From NCBI GenBank assembly GCA_947503245.1, contig CANNCV010000001.1:247501-311500 (forward strand): a stretch of 64,000 nt of DNA. The letters are read 5' to 3'. The notes below the pieces were generated by a model that was given only the letters and a program-made list of their open reading frames with translations, was not told where the DNA came from and did no database searches. Source of the DNA: an uncultured Sphingomonadaceae bacterium. GTDB taxonomy: Bacteria > Pseudomonadota > Alphaproteobacteria > Sphingomonadales > Sphingomonadaceae. Positions 1 through 9,285 of the stretch are shown here, piece after piece; the first letter of the stretch is position 1; each line of letters starts with the position of its first letter. The position numbers and the translations under genes were made by a program.

Positions 1-879
1 ACAGGCGCGATGATCAGTTTTGGTTCGGCTATGCTGATTGGCCATTTGTTCTGGGTCATCCAATCGCAATCCAGCATATTCATCGCCGGCCGGTTTATCG
101 CCACCGATGCATTGGGTATATATGCCACGGCACTGTTTCTGGCGCAGATATTTGCGACCAAGTTTATACCACCGCTCAATGCGGTCGCCTTTCCGGCTTA
201 TGCGCAACTGCAAAATGACCCCTCGCGTTTAAGCTGGTCATTCTTAAAAGCGGTGCGGCTCATATTGTTGGTGTCGTGCCCGCTCTATATAGGTCTGTCT
301 GTCACCGCGAACGAGCTTGTTCATATCGTCTTTGTCGAAAAATGGTTTGGCATGGGGCCATTGCTGCAAATTATCTCGCTCGCCATGCCCTTTATGACAT
401 TGCAGATTTTGTTCGGGCCAGCGCTCAATGCATTGGGTAAACCACAAATAACAATGCGCAATGCCATGTTCGGCGCAATCATCATGTCGGCGACTTTTGG
501 TCTTGCTGTGCAGTTTGGAACTATCGGCATGGCTTATGGTTGGCTTATTGCATTTCCGCTTTTGACCGCTTTCACTTTTTGGCAGGCGCACAAATGGATC
601 AATATTAGTGCGGTGCAATTGCTCAAAGCAATGTGGCCTGCCGCATCAGCTTCAACCATTATGGGTGTTGTTGTTTATCTGGTTGGCGCGTTTCTGCTGC
701 CCGGCCTTTCACTTGATCTTTTGCAAAACATTTTCAGATTCGGCGTTATGGTGGCAATAGGCGGTCTCGTCTATTTGCTGACTTTACGCCTTTTATTGCC
801 TGAAACTCTGAGCGAACTCATAAGACTCATCATCAAACGCAAGCCGCCACAATCAGGAGATTCGGCTGCAGGTGCTTAG
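1..879 (+). CDS. Wzx-like polysaccharide flippase, C-terminal part (5' end outside window)
   Basis: The reading frame is open from base 1, so the gene begins upstream of the window; the ATG at base 10 is probably internal. The roughly 290 visible residues contain several long hydrophobic segments typical of the C-terminal half of MATE/MOP-superfamily polysaccharide exporters (Wzx/RfbX type), which flip lipid-linked oligosaccharide across the inner membrane. The tail is short and polar. The nearby low-molecular-weight tyrosine phosphatase and UDP-glucose dehydrogenase support a role in exopolysaccharide or O-antigen export. The family call rests on the hydrophobicity pattern and context; substrate is unknown. 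Confidence 0.75.
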   Translation, partial: TGAMISFGSAMLIGHLFWVIQSQSSIFIAGRFIATDALGIYATALFLAQIFATKFIPPLNAVAFPAYAQLQNDPSRLSWSFLKAVRLILLVSCPLYIGLSVTANELVHIVFVEKWFGMGPLLQIISLAMPFMTLQILFGPALNALGKPQITMRNAMFGAIIMSATFGLAVQFGTIGMAYGWLIAFPLLTAFTFWQAHKWINISAVQLLKAMWPAASASTIMGVVVYLVGAFLLPGLSLDLLQNIFRFGVMVAIGGLVYLLTLRLLLPETLSELIRLIIKRKPPQSGDSAAGA

Positions 880-891
880 CCTGAAGATTTA

Positions 892-1368
892 TTAGTCTTC
901 GCCAAGCAACGCAGAAAAGAGACTGGGCATAGCCTGATTGACCAATGTCCATACATGCAGGAAATCTGAACCATCTCCATAATAGGGGTCCGGCACATCC
1001 TGCCCTATGCCGTCAGGAGCAAAGTCTAGTAACAAACGAACCTCGGCATGGTTTGAGGCTTCCGAATTTGCAGCACGCAACGCCTGAATATCCGCCAAGT
1101 TTTGCCTGTCCATTGCACAGATCAGATCAAAACGTGCAAAATCGGTTACTTGCAACTGACGTGCCTTTTGCCGTGATATATCCACGCCATAGGATTGCGC
1201 GACAGCTATGCTCCGCGAATCAGGAGGATTGCCGATATGCCAAGCCCCCGTCCCAGCCGAGTCTAGCTGCACTTCTTTGCCATTTTGCATCGCAAATGCT
1301 GCCGCCACCCCTTCGGCCAATGGTGATCGACAGATATTGCCCAGACAGACAAACAGAATGGATGCCAT
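892..1368 (-). CDS. Low-molecular-weight protein-tyrosine phosphatase
   Basis: This is a 158-residue protein, the usual length for the LMW-PTP family. It opens with the P-loop signature CX5R as CLGNICRS (Cys8, Arg14), and the general-acid Asp lies in DPYYGD around residue 127. LMW phosphatases of Wzb type dephosphorylate bacterial tyrosine kinases that control capsule and exopolysaccharide assembly. The convergent flippase gene 13 bases away and the nearby UDP-glucose dehydrogenase fit such a role, but a stress or arsenate-related role cannot be excluded from sequence. The start is the ATG at 1368. Confidence 0.9.
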   Translation of the reverse strand: MASILFVCLGNICRSPLAEGVAAAFAMQNGKEVQLDSAGTGAWHIGNPPDSRSIAVAQSYGVDISRQKARQLQVTDFARFDLICAMDRQNLADIQALRAANSEASNHAEVRLLLDFAPDGIGQDVPDPYYGDGSDFLHVWTLVNQAMPSLFSALLGED

Positions 1369-1457
1369 GGTGATGATGACCCTGATAGATTTTCGCGTTG
1401 CTTATTGTCCCTGCCATGTTAGCCAGATGCAATAAAATAAAAATAGGAGAATATGCT

Positions 1458-3128
1458 ATGGCCTCAAAGGGGACCAAAGTCGACGCAGAGGCGGCTCCCA
1501 TGAGCAGCGATATCGATCAGGCCAAAGTACCGGGGCGCATATATAGCTATTATGTTTTGTCATTGCTGGTTGTGTTTTACGCATTCAACTTTTTGGATCG
1601 GCAAATCATAACAATACTCGCCCCATCATTAAAAACTGATCTGAATCTTAGCGACGCGCAAATAGGCCTATTATTCGGCACTGCATTTGCGCTTTTTTAC
1701 GCACTATTTGGCATTCCATTGGCAAAACTGGCCGACGGGTGGAACCGCGTAAAGACAATCTCGCTCGGGCTTAGCTTATGGTCGGCTATGACTGCCGTTA
1801 GCGGCTTTGCAGGAAATTTTGCCCAGCTCGGTGCGGCGCGTATTGGGGTGGGCATCGGTGAAGCCAGCGCTTCACCAGCAGCCTATTCATTAATTCAGGA
1901 TTATTTTCCCAAAAGGCAAAGAGCAACCGCCCTCGCATTTTATAGTAGCGGCATCTATGTTGGAGTAGGTGCATCGCTTATATTTGGCGGCGCGGTCATC
2001 GGCTATTGGGATAGCAATTTTACCCCCGAAACGCGGCCCTTTGGCTTAGCAGGCTGGCAAGCCACATTTCTGGCTTTCGGGGTCCCGGGTTTATTGCTCG
2101 CTCTGCTTGTCCGTTTCACTGTGCGCGAACCGGTGCGCGGCCTTTTCGACGGCATAAAATCCATCAAGGAAGCTCCAAATCCCTTCAAAGATGTTGGCCG
2201 TGAAATGGCGACAATGTTTCCTCCATTCAGCATCATCAGCCTTGCAAAGGTGAAGAACGACCGCAGCGCTTTGCGTCGCAACATTCTTGTTTTGGGTGCC
2301 AGCATCGCCTTTGCAATATTGTTGGTTTTTTGGACAGATGGCTTGCTGGCGGAAGGCAAAAAGGCGCCAATTGGCAGCATTGGCGAATTCACTATCACCA
2401 CCAATGTTGTGCAGTGGACGGCCATGGCTATTGGCGTTTATTGCAGCTTTAGCTGGTTACAATCCATCCGCAATCGCGACCTTCCGGCCGCCAAACTGAT
2501 TGGGAATAAGAGTTTTGCCATGCTCTCGCTGGTAGGGGGATTGGCCTCATTTGCCAGCTATGGCCTGTCGCCTTTTATCTTCCTCTATAGCAGCCAGACA
2601 TTTGGCGTTGGGCCAGAATCGGCAATCACATTGGGTTGGATATTGGCGATTAGCGGCGGTTTAGGAACGATTTTTGGTGGCGCTTTGTCCGATCGTGCGA
2701 AGAAAATTAATGCCTCGGGCCGCGTTTATGTAGTGTTTTTCGCGCTGGGCTTTAGCGCCATTGCCACATATTTCCAACTGACCACAGAGAATCTTACGCT
2801 CTTTTATGTCTTGCTGGGTGCAAGTAACTTTCTGCAGATCATGTGGCTGGCGCCTATAGCCGCAACGACTCAAGATTTGGTACTGCCGCGCATGCGCGGT
2901 ACGGCCGCCGCAATATTTCTGCTTGGCACCAATATCATAGGCCTTGGCATGGGGCCTTATGTGGTGGGGTTAATTAGTGATGTGACGGGAGATTTGCGTT
3001 TTGCCATGCTCTCTGTCTTGGCAATGTTCCCGATAATATTGTTGCTGCTTATATTGTTGATTAAGCGTGTGCCGGAAATGGAACGCACCGTATTAGAACG
3101 CGCGCGAGCAGCGGGAGAGCCTGTCTAA
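1458..3128 (+). CDS. Spinster-type MFS transporter
   Basis: This is a major facilitator superfamily carrier of about 556 residues. The first helix carries FNFLDRQIITILAPSLK, followed by the MFS loop motif GIPLAKLADGWNR; both are typical of the 'spinster' MFS group common in sphingomonads. A cytoplasmic loop after helix 6 and an extra helix pair near the centre make it longer than a minimal 12-helix carrier. I chose ATG 1458 because AGGAG lies at 1445-1449 and an upstream TTG has no ribosome site. The substrate cannot be read from sequence. Confidence 0.85.
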   Translation: MASKGTKVDAEAAPMSSDIDQAKVPGRIYSYYVLSLLVVFYAFNFLDRQIITILAPSLKTDLNLSDAQIGLLFGTAFALFYALFGIPLAKLADGWNRVKTISLGLSLWSAMTAVSGFAGNFAQLGAARIGVGIGEASASPAAYSLIQDYFPKRQRATALAFYSSGIYVGVGASLIFGGAVIGYWDSNFTPETRPFGLAGWQATFLAFGVPGLLLALLVRFTVREPVRGLFDGIKSIKEAPNPFKDVGREMATMFPPFSIISLAKVKNDRSALRRNILVLGASIAFAILLVFWTDGLLAEGKKAPIGSIGEFTITTNVVQWTAMAIGVYCSFSWLQSIRNRDLPAAKLIGNKSFAMLSLVGGLASFASYGLSPFIFLYSSQTFGVGPESAITLGWILAISGGLGTIFGGALSDRAKKINASGRVYVVFFALGFSAIATYFQLTTENLTLFYVLLGASNFLQIMWLAPIAATTQDLVLPRMRGTAAAIFLLGTNIIGLGMGPYVVGLISDVTGDLRFAMLSVLAMFPIILLLLILLIKRVPEMERTVLERARAAGEPV

Positions 3129-3169
3129 TCTCGGTGCTACATATTGGTCGGCTGCTAATGAAACCGGCT

Positions 3170-4471
3170 TTACCGGCCAACGCTATAATAGGTGAACCCT
3201 ATAGCCTTGGCTTCTTCAGGGTTATAAATGTTCCTAAGATCGATCAGCACAGGCTGGGCTGCAAGTTCTTGCATTCGGCGCAAATCAAGCGCTCGAAATG
3301 CATCCCATTCCGTAACAATCACTATGGCATCTGCATCGATCACCGCTTCATAGCTGTCTTTAGCCATCGATACTTCGGGCATGATTGCTGATGCTGCTTC
3401 CATGCCTTCTGGGTCATACCCCGTTAAAGACGCACCGCCGTCAAGCAGCGCTTGTGCAATAGCGATGGAAGGTGCGTCGCGCATATCATCAGTATTGGGT
3501 TTGAAAGTTAAACCAAGCAGGGCAATTTTACGGCCACGAACATCGCCATTAAGCGCATCAATAACTTTGCGGCCCATTGCACGCTTACGATTATCATTCA
3601 CTTGAACTACCGACTCGACGATGCGCATCGGACTGTTGTAATCTTGGCTAGTTTTCAACAAAGCAAGCGTGTCTTTAGGAAAGCATGAGCCACCATAGCC
3701 AGGACCCGCATGCAAGAATTTGGCACCAATGCGATTATCGAGCCCGATGCCGCGTGAGACATCCTGAATATCTGCGCCAACTTTCTCGCACAAATCCGCC
3801 ACTTCATTAATGAAAGTAATCTTTGTCGCAAGAAATGCATTGGCGGCATATTTGGTGATTTCTGCCGTGCGTCGTCCTGTGAAAAGAATAGGTGCCTCGT
3901 TTAGAAATAATGGACGATAAACCTCACGCATGACGCGCTGCGCTTCATCATGCTCACAGCCAATCACGATACGATCGGGTCGTTTAAAGTCTCCAATCGC
4001 AGCACCCTCACGTAGAAATTCTGGGTTAGAGACAACATGAACAGTCACATCCGGATTAGTTTCGCGCAATATGCGTTCAACCTCGTCTCCAGTGCCGACT
4101 GGCACAGTGGACTTATTAACCACAACGGCAGATTTCTTGAGATTTTCACCAATCTCCTGTGCAGCCGCATAGACATATTGCAAATCAGCATGACCATCAC
4201 CGCGGCGCGACGGAGTGCCAACAGCGATAAAGATAGCATCAGCATCCGCTACAGCGCTGGCCAAATCGGTTGTAAAACTTAACCGACCAGCATTGGCATT
4301 AGAAGTGACCAGTGCATCCAAGCCTGGCTCATAAATTGGCATCTTGCCAGCGCGTAGACCATCAATCTTAGCTGCATCTTTATCGACGCAGACGACATCA
4401 TGACCAAAGTCTGAAAAACATGCGCCAGAAACAAGGCCGACATAGCCTGAGCCTATCATTGCAATTTTCAT
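3170..4471 (-). CDS. ugd: UDP-glucose 6-dehydrogenase
   Basis: The protein has about 433 residues. It starts with the NAD-binding Rossmann motif GSGYVG and carries the catalytic-cysteine motif GPGYGGSCFPKDT near residue 260, followed by the C-terminal UDP-binding domain (GLTFKPNTDDMRDAPS). It oxidises UDP-glucose to UDP-glucuronate, a precursor of acidic exopolysaccharides and sphingans. The start at 4471 puts the protein directly at MKIAMIGSGYVG; the frame is open 27 codons further upstream but that extension does not look like this family. The flippase and phosphatase upstream suggest a polysaccharide locus. Confidence 0.95.
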   Translation of the reverse strand: MKIAMIGSGYVGLVSGACFSDFGHDVVCVDKDAAKIDGLRAGKMPIYEPGLDALVTSNANAGRLSFTTDLASAVADADAIFIAVGTPSRRGDGHADLQYVYAAAQEIGENLKKSAVVVNKSTVPVGTGDEVERILRETNPDVTVHVVSNPEFLREGAAIGDFKRPDRIVIGCEHDEAQRVMREVYRPLFLNEAPILFTGRRTAEITKYAANAFLATKITFINEVADLCEKVGADIQDVSRGIGLDNRIGAKFLHAGPGYGGSCFPKDTLALLKTSQDYNSPMRIVESVVQVNDNRKRAMGRKVIDALNGDVRGRKIALLGLTFKPNTDDMRDAPSIAIAQALLDGGASLTGYDPEGMEAASAIMPEVSMAKDSYEAVIDADAIVIVTEWDAFRALDLRRMQELAAQPVLIDLRNIYNPEEAKAIGFTYYSVGR

Positions 4472-4517
4472 GTAGCACCTGCTTCCTTGACTATTATCGA
4501 GAGCCCAATTGATTACG

Positions 4518-4533
4518 GTGTATTCGCATACAC
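4518..4533. promoter_or_regulatory. Inverted repeat upstream of ugd
   Basis: The sequence GTGTATTCGCATACAC forms a perfect 6-base inverted repeat around a TCGC centre. It lies about 47 bases upstream of the ugd start, in the spacer between ugd and the ompA-like gene. The size and position suit a transcription-factor operator, but no regulator is identified and chance occurrence is possible. Confidence 0.3.
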
Positions 4534-4615
4534 AATAAGGGTTAACGGTCAACTATCCCACGGTAATCTTACATAAAAGCGGCAAGCATGAGGCTGTGAA
4601 ATATGGAGCGCGCAC

Positions 4616-4650
4616 AAAAAAGGGCCGGCAATTAAGCCGACCCTTTTTGT
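4616..4650 (-). terminator. Intrinsic terminator of the ompA-like gene
   Basis: Read on the minus strand, a stem AGGGTCGGC / GCCGGCCCT with a TTAATT loop (4621-4644) is followed by TTTTTGTG. A single G-U pair is the only imperfection. It sits 29 bases past the stop of the OmpA-family gene. The plus-strand side also has a T tract after the stem, but no plus-strand gene ends here. Confidence 0.8.
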
Positions 4651-4652
4651 TA

Positions 4653-4675
4653 GCTATTAGGCTATTAGGCTATTA
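4653..4675. repeat. Short tandem repeat GCTATTAG x3 at the ompA-like stop codon
   Basis: Three successive copies of CTATTAG(G) lie between the terminator and the stop codon of the OmpA-family gene; the last copy overlaps the stop. It is only about 23 bases long and its function is unknown. Confidence 0.5.
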
Positions 4676-5806
4676 GTTGCCTGAACCTGGGCCGTATGTG
4701 ATTTCCACGCGACGGTTTTGCAGTTCACGAACACCGTCAGCAGTGTCAACACGTGGTGCTGACTCGCCAAATGCTTCGCTAGAAATCGCGCCAGCAGAAA
4801 CGCCGCGTGATGTCAGATAAGCACGAACTGATTCGTTACGACGTTGTGACAAGCCAACATTGTAGCTTTGTGAGCCAGAACGGTCAGCGTGACCAGCAAG
4901 CATGATAGGAACATTATTACAGTTGCCATAGGCAGATACTGCATTGTCCAAAATTGTCGCCGCCTCAGGTGTAATGTTCGACTTATCGAAATCGAAGAAT
5001 ACAATGTAAGGGCCTTTTTCACATGTCACTACCGGTGCAGGTGGCGGTGGTGGTGGTGGCGGTGGAGGCGGTGGTGGTGGTGGTGGCGGTGGCGTTGGAG
5101 CCGGTGGCGGTGCCGGTGTTTCACCGCCGAAGTTATAGATTATACTACCCAAAAGGCTGTGTGTACGAATGCGACCCGAAAGAGTACGGCCGGTACGGTC
5201 AACAACACTCAAAGCATCGGAATTGAAATAACGATATTTCAAACCAACGTCCCAGCTATCAGACAAAGGCATACGGATGCCAGCAAGACCCTGCCAAGCA
5301 AAACCGGTGTCGGAATCATCTACACCAGGACCGCCATCAGATGTCTGCGCAGTATAAGAAACGTCAGTACGTGCAACACCTACGCCGCCGCCAACGAAAC
5401 CTTGAACGCCATCGTCTTCACCGAAATCAAGCAAGCCATTCAACATGAATGCAAGAACGTTTGTGGATCCAGCCACACCTGGGAAAGGACCGCTAGTAAA
5501 TGGAGGCGCAAAATCACCTACTGGGAAGCCAGAAATACCATCGAGGTTTGAAGGATCAGCTTCGCGATAGCTAACTTCACCTTCAAGGCGGAAGCCACCA
5601 AAATCATAACCGACATAGCCACCTAGATCATATCCGGTGTCTGAGTCGACGATATTACCATTGGTGATTTCACCAACATCAAATTCAAGGTCTTCTACGA
5701 TGGTGATACCGCCATCAACACCGATATACCACTCACCATCACGTGCAAAAGCAGGTGTGGTGAGAGCTGTCGACGCTAATGCCAGTCCGATGACTAACTT
5801 CCGCAT
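4673..5806 (-). CDS. OmpA-family outer membrane protein with polyproline hinge
   Basis: This is a 377-residue exported protein. Residues 1-21 are a signal peptide ending AFA. Residues about 22-225 form an OmpA-like eight-strand beta barrel (DGEWYIGVDGG start, repeated aromatic strands). Residues about 238-256 are a run of 18 prolines. The C-terminal 115 residues are an OmpA peptidoglycan-binding domain with FFDFDKSNIT and the LAGHADRSGSQSYNVGLSQRR motif. It anchors the outer membrane to the cell wall. The start at 5806 has AAGGGGAT upstream, and a strong terminator follows the gene. Single-gene transcription and high expression are inferred. Confidence 0.93.
   Translation of the reverse strand: MRKLVIGLALASTALTTPAFARDGEWYIGVDGGITIVEDLEFDVGEITNGNIVDSDTGYDLGGYVGYDFGGFRLEGEVSYREADPSNLDGISGFPVGDFAPPFTSGPFPGVAGSTNVLAFMLNGLLDFGEDDGVQGFVGGGVGVARTDVSYTAQTSDGGPGVDDSDTGFAWQGLAGIRMPLSDSWDVGLKYRYFNSDALSVVDRTGRTLSGRIRTHSLLGSIIYNFGGETPAPPPAPTPPPPPPPPPPPPPPPPPPAPVVTCEKGPYIVFFDFDKSNITPEAATILDNAVSAYGNCNNVPIMLAGHADRSGSQSYNVGLSQRRNESVRAYLTSRGVSAGAISSEAFGESAPRVDTADGVRELQNRRVEITYGPGSGN
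5039..5092. repeat. Proline-codon microsatellite (18 CCN codons) in the ompA-like gene
   Basis: Eighteen consecutive proline codons, mostly CCA and CCG, appear on the plus strand as a GGT/GGC trinucleotide tract. It encodes the rigid linker between the barrel and the peptidoglycan-binding domain. Trinucleotide slippage would change linker length without a frameshift, so length may vary among strains (inference). Confidence 0.8.
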
Positions 5807-5981
5807 TTGGGATCCCCTTTTCGGATTCTTAACAAACTCAAGCCTCTAATTAGCGCGATGATTGACGAGGCGCAAGACATCAAATGAAGCTAAGTGTTGC
5901 CAAAATGTCGCCTTTACATTCATATTTGTCAAAAAATGAGGGCAGATTGTCATTTGGCCGCGCCCATATTGTATCTTATAA

Positions 5982-6455
5982 TCAAAGCGGTGGATGCAGA
6001 ATTCCTATCTCAACCAGCCTATCAATCACTGCGGAAATAGCGACTCTTGCCTGTTCATCAACTACGTCGCCGCCACTTGCTTGTTCAGGTGCAATATAGC
6101 TCCTCCACGCCCCTTCGTGAAAAAATAACATACCGCCATTAGAGCGGTCATAAATATGTTGCCTTTCAATTGGGGCATATAAACGCCACCCAGTGCCCGA
6201 CCAATATGCGATATGGTTTTCATATCCCTCCCACTGCCCCGAAGAATTCCCGGAAATAAGCCAAGATTCGCCGCGAACGGGCTGAAGGGCATCTGGATTG
6301 TCAGCGAACCCGGCAATAACCGGAGTGATAACGGCATCGATTTTTTCCAATGCCTCATTCACCGTTACTTCTTTGTGTGCTTGAGACGGAAATAAAAAAG
6401 GCAGGCCGAGTCGCGCACTTCGATCCGTTTCATTAAAAACTGGGCTTTGCGGCAT
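5982..6455 (-). CDS. DUF2793 domain protein, last gene of the GTA cluster
   Basis: The protein has 157 residues and matches my recollection of DUF2793: it opens with the conserved pattern LPFLFPSQAHKEVTVNEAL and has WRLYAPIE and YDRSNGGMLFFHEGAW in the middle. DUF2793 proteins are common at the 3' end of alphaproteobacterial GTA and prophage tail modules and are thought to be tail-tip or fibre-associated, though no activity is established. It follows the gp15-like tip gene by 39 bases on the same strand and appears to end the 16-kb operon. No clear intrinsic terminator was seen after it. Confidence 0.85.
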   Translation of the reverse strand: MPQSPVFNETDRSARLGLPFLFPSQAHKEVTVNEALEKIDAVITPVIAGFADNPDALQPVRGESWLISGNSSGQWEGYENHIAYWSGTGWRLYAPIERQHIYDRSNGGMLFFHEGAWRSYIAPEQASGGDVVDEQARVAISAVIDRLVEIGILHPPL

Positions 6456-6494
6456 AGTATAAAGCTCCTTTGAAGAAATTGTTCAGCAGAATAT

Positions 6495-8786
6495 CTAGGG
6501 CATTTGAAAATATAATGTAGCTGGCTTTGACGTCGCATATGTGCCCAAATGGCGTATTATGGCGACGATAGTTTCGCCGGAAGATGTCAAAATATCTTGG
6601 TCTTCAACGGACAGATTAAGGAATGACTGGTCAGTTTCGAACGATAAAAGCGGCGGCTGGGAAATTATAATGTCTGTTTCTAAAGCATGATCGACTGCCG
6701 ATGCTTGCCAGAAGCCAATGCTATATGCCTCCCTCTCTTCAACCAGCGGCATGTCTACGCCGTCACTCCACAAAAACGGGATGCGGCTGCGCCTCGTCCA
6801 TCTCAGCTGGGATATATAAACCGGCTGCCCATTTTGGGTGTTGCTGGAGGGAGGAAGAATTTGCCAACACAGATGCACAGGGGGCAATGGACGCAGTGCT
6901 CTTATCATTGACGTTTGCGCGAAGGACAAGTCTGAAACCCCGCGAGAAACAAGCGCGTAATCTCCCGTCTGGCGAAGTATATTCCCACTCGCAGGAACGT
7001 ATGCAACATTGTGATTGAGCAAAAGGCAGCGCGTCCCAGCTTCATGACCATTTTCACCGCCCAAGCCATCCCCCAATGCTCGGTATAAACCGGAGAGGTG
7101 ATATTGACCTTCACCCAGAAAGTCAGCACGTTCAAACTGTATAACTTCATCGCCCAGCAGCAACATATTGTCGCCATTGCTCAAACCGTCTTGATCAATA
7201 TTTGCCAAAAATGGATCAGCGCCTTCAAATGCAATAATCAGAGGTTCGTTATAATCGTGCATAATGCCCGTTGCTGGTGAAACACCATTAAGTAAGGTGC
7301 CATAATCAGCTTGCGCTTGAACTGGCCCTATAAAGTCTAGCAGGCCGCCATCTGCCGTGGCCCGGTAAAGCGCGCCGCCGCGCCATATAGATGCGCCAGA
7401 TATATCAGAACCAGCGATATCTTCGCGCACTGTAGCAGCCAGATTTACTGCATTAGGGGAAAGCTCTGCCGTTGCTGGCAGATCGAAAATATCGAGTGCG
7501 CCGCCAATGGCAATCTGGTCAGGGGCTGATAGACTGCGGCCCGCCTCTGCTTGGGCAGGCGCAGTGTCTTTGCCAGATTCATCGCGGATCAGTTCCAGAG
7601 AAACACCTTCAACACTGAAACGCCATTGATCGATTCGCCAAAGCCCAGCCTCATTTTCGATACGGATTGTCCGACCAGGCCGCAGCATCGGATCAAGCCG
7701 CGCCATATGCAGTGTCCGTTCCCGGTCTTGATACTGGCTATAACGATAGAGGCGCTGAGTAATATTTTGTGCGTTGCTTGCTGTGAGAGCTGCTGGCATA
7801 TCAAAAATAGCTGGCGCGCGTCCAATATTCCCGTTGAGTGAACGACGGATACCAGCCTGATAATCGCGTTCAGGCTCATAATATCGCAGCTGAATTTGCT
7901 GTGCGCGTGCATGTGGCCGCATCCGCTGCTCAGCTGGAGTGCCGCTATCTCCCTCTTGATGGATAATGTCCGCATCCCGAACCGTCAAAATATCATTGGC
8001 TGGAATCAAGTCGCGGCGTGCCAGCCGCAATCCATCCATGGACCAATCAATATGGTGCGGAAAGCTTGTGGCCAGTTCATCCAGCACCTGCACCTGACGA
8101 TCTGCCTGAGCAGAGTAACCCAGTATTTCTGCGGGTTGTTTCGGACTATTTGGGTCCACATGAGCAAAGTCTGCAAAGATATCGCTTGGCGAAAGCGGCG
8201 CGTCATCTGCTTCCACTTCGAACGTCAGGGACGGAATACGATTGCCAAAATCCGTTAGATCCAGTTCTTCAAAGACACAATATGCCAGCCCGCGATACCC
8301 CAGAGCTGCTTCTTCACCTTCTAGTGCTGTAATAAGAGGATCGGGGTCTTGATCACCATGGCCATTGTAAAAACGAAAGCCGGTATTGGTTTTGAAATCA
8401 CCAGCCTCGCCGCGCAGCAAATTGCCTTCAGCCCAAATTCTTTTGACGTTTCTTAATGGCCGACTCGATAAAACCACAGCCATGGAAACACCATAAGAAA
8501 ACTGAACTGTGCCTGGTCTGCCCTTGCCGCCGCCCTGCCTCTCGCGACTTTCGATAAGATCGGTTGCCCAAATCACCGTGCCTGCCACCCGCATTCGACC
8601 ATATATGCGCGGCACCAAAGAACCATATTGCGATGTCTGGACAGCAAGATCAGTTAAGCGCGGCCCCTCGCGATCATTGCTGCCGAAAAGAACACCATCA
8701 ATCTGCCGCCCTATAATCGCGCCAATTGCGCCGCCAATAGGCCCGCCAACGACCGTGCCCACAGCAGTTAATACCAATGTTGCCAT
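6495..8786 (-). CDS. GTA gp15-like tail tip protein (no TIM barrel)
   Basis: This 763-residue protein begins with a glycine-zipper-like hydrophobic stretch (VVGGPIGGAIGAIIG), then RIYGRMRVAGTVIWATDL, typical of RcGTA gp15/phage tail-tip 'megatron' proteins. The middle (about residues 200-420) fits the phage-tail_3 hub region and the C-terminal third is beta-rich receptor or needle-like sequence. RcGTA gp15 is considerably longer and includes a glycosidase-like TIM barrel; that domain is absent here and a comparable one is in the 10100-12463 gene. It is placed after NlpC/P60, as in RcGTA. Role: distal baseplate and cell contact. Confidence 0.85.
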   Translation of the reverse strand: MATLVLTAVGTVVGGPIGGAIGAIIGRQIDGVLFGSNDREGPRLTDLAVQTSQYGSLVPRIYGRMRVAGTVIWATDLIESRERQGGGKGRPGTVQFSYGVSMAVVLSSRPLRNVKRIWAEGNLLRGEAGDFKTNTGFRFYNGHGDQDPDPLITALEGEEAALGYRGLAYCVFEELDLTDFGNRIPSLTFEVEADDAPLSPSDIFADFAHVDPNSPKQPAEILGYSAQADRQVQVLDELATSFPHHIDWSMDGLRLARRDLIPANDILTVRDADIIHQEGDSGTPAEQRMRPHARAQQIQLRYYEPERDYQAGIRRSLNGNIGRAPAIFDMPAALTASNAQNITQRLYRYSQYQDRERTLHMARLDPMLRPGRTIRIENEAGLWRIDQWRFSVEGVSLELIRDESGKDTAPAQAEAGRSLSAPDQIAIGGALDIFDLPATAELSPNAVNLAATVREDIAGSDISGASIWRGGALYRATADGGLLDFIGPVQAQADYGTLLNGVSPATGIMHDYNEPLIIAFEGADPFLANIDQDGLSNGDNMLLLGDEVIQFERADFLGEGQYHLSGLYRALGDGLGGENGHEAGTRCLLLNHNVAYVPASGNILRQTGDYALVSRGVSDLSFAQTSMIRALRPLPPVHLCWQILPPSSNTQNGQPVYISQLRWTRRSRIPFLWSDGVDMPLVEEREAYSIGFWQASAVDHALETDIIISQPPLLSFETDQSFLNLSVEDQDILTSSGETIVAIIRHLGTYATSKPATLYFQMP

Positions 8787-8841
8787 ATCAATATCCTTAT
8801 TTTGTATCCGGCAGACTGGCTATCCTTGCACTCGTCGCGCT

Positions 8842-9285
8842 TTATTTGGCAGCAAGCCGCCAGCGCATCTGTACTGGCCATGGGTTCAAACTGGCGGTCA
8901 GCAGAGTCTTACTGCATCCCAGATGCGCATGGACGAAACCAGTTGGCACCTTGACCAGCAAATGGGATTGGCCAGCGGCTGGAGCGACCAAGACAATATC
9001 ACCTGATTGTCCATTATCGTCCTTACCCAGTCGCAAAAGACCCGCCGACTGCGCCCATAGCAAAACCGTGGACTGTCCTGGCCCACGCAAGCTGTACGTG
9101 TCTGGCGGCGCCGGGATATCGCGCACTGATCGCAAAGCATGAAGAGCCACGCCGACGCAATCCAACCCCTTATATAAGCAGCGCCCATGTAATCTAAATG
9201 GACTGCCTATGCATTGCTTGGCGGCCTCGGCTATTTGTTCGCCTTGCTGGACAGAAACCATCGCCAGCAATTCATACTCCGCCAT
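8842..9285 (-). CDS. GTA gp14-like NlpC/P60 cell-wall peptidase
   Basis: A 147-residue NlpC/P60-fold protein. The nucleophile is Cys43 in GLDCVGVALHAL, and His108 in GQSHLLVKV is the best candidate general base. In RcGTA the equivalent tail peptidase helps the particle cross the recipient's peptidoglycan. The start ATG overlaps the stop of the hub gene as TAATG at 9285, so translation is probably coupled. It is slightly divergent in the C-terminal half but has normal length for the family. Confidence 0.88.
   Translation of the reverse strand: MAEYELLAMVSVQQGEQIAEAAKQCIGSPFRLHGRCLYKGLDCVGVALHALRSVRDIPAPPDTYSLRGPGQSTVLLWAQSAGLLRLGKDDNGQSGDIVLVAPAAGQSHLLVKVPTGFVHAHLGCSKTLLTASLNPWPVQMRWRLAAK

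Noticed and set aside
4889-5551. Plus-strand frame rich in Trp and Arg
   Set aside because: It is the complement of the proline-codon tract and the rest of the OmpA-like gene; composition is an artefact of the repeat.
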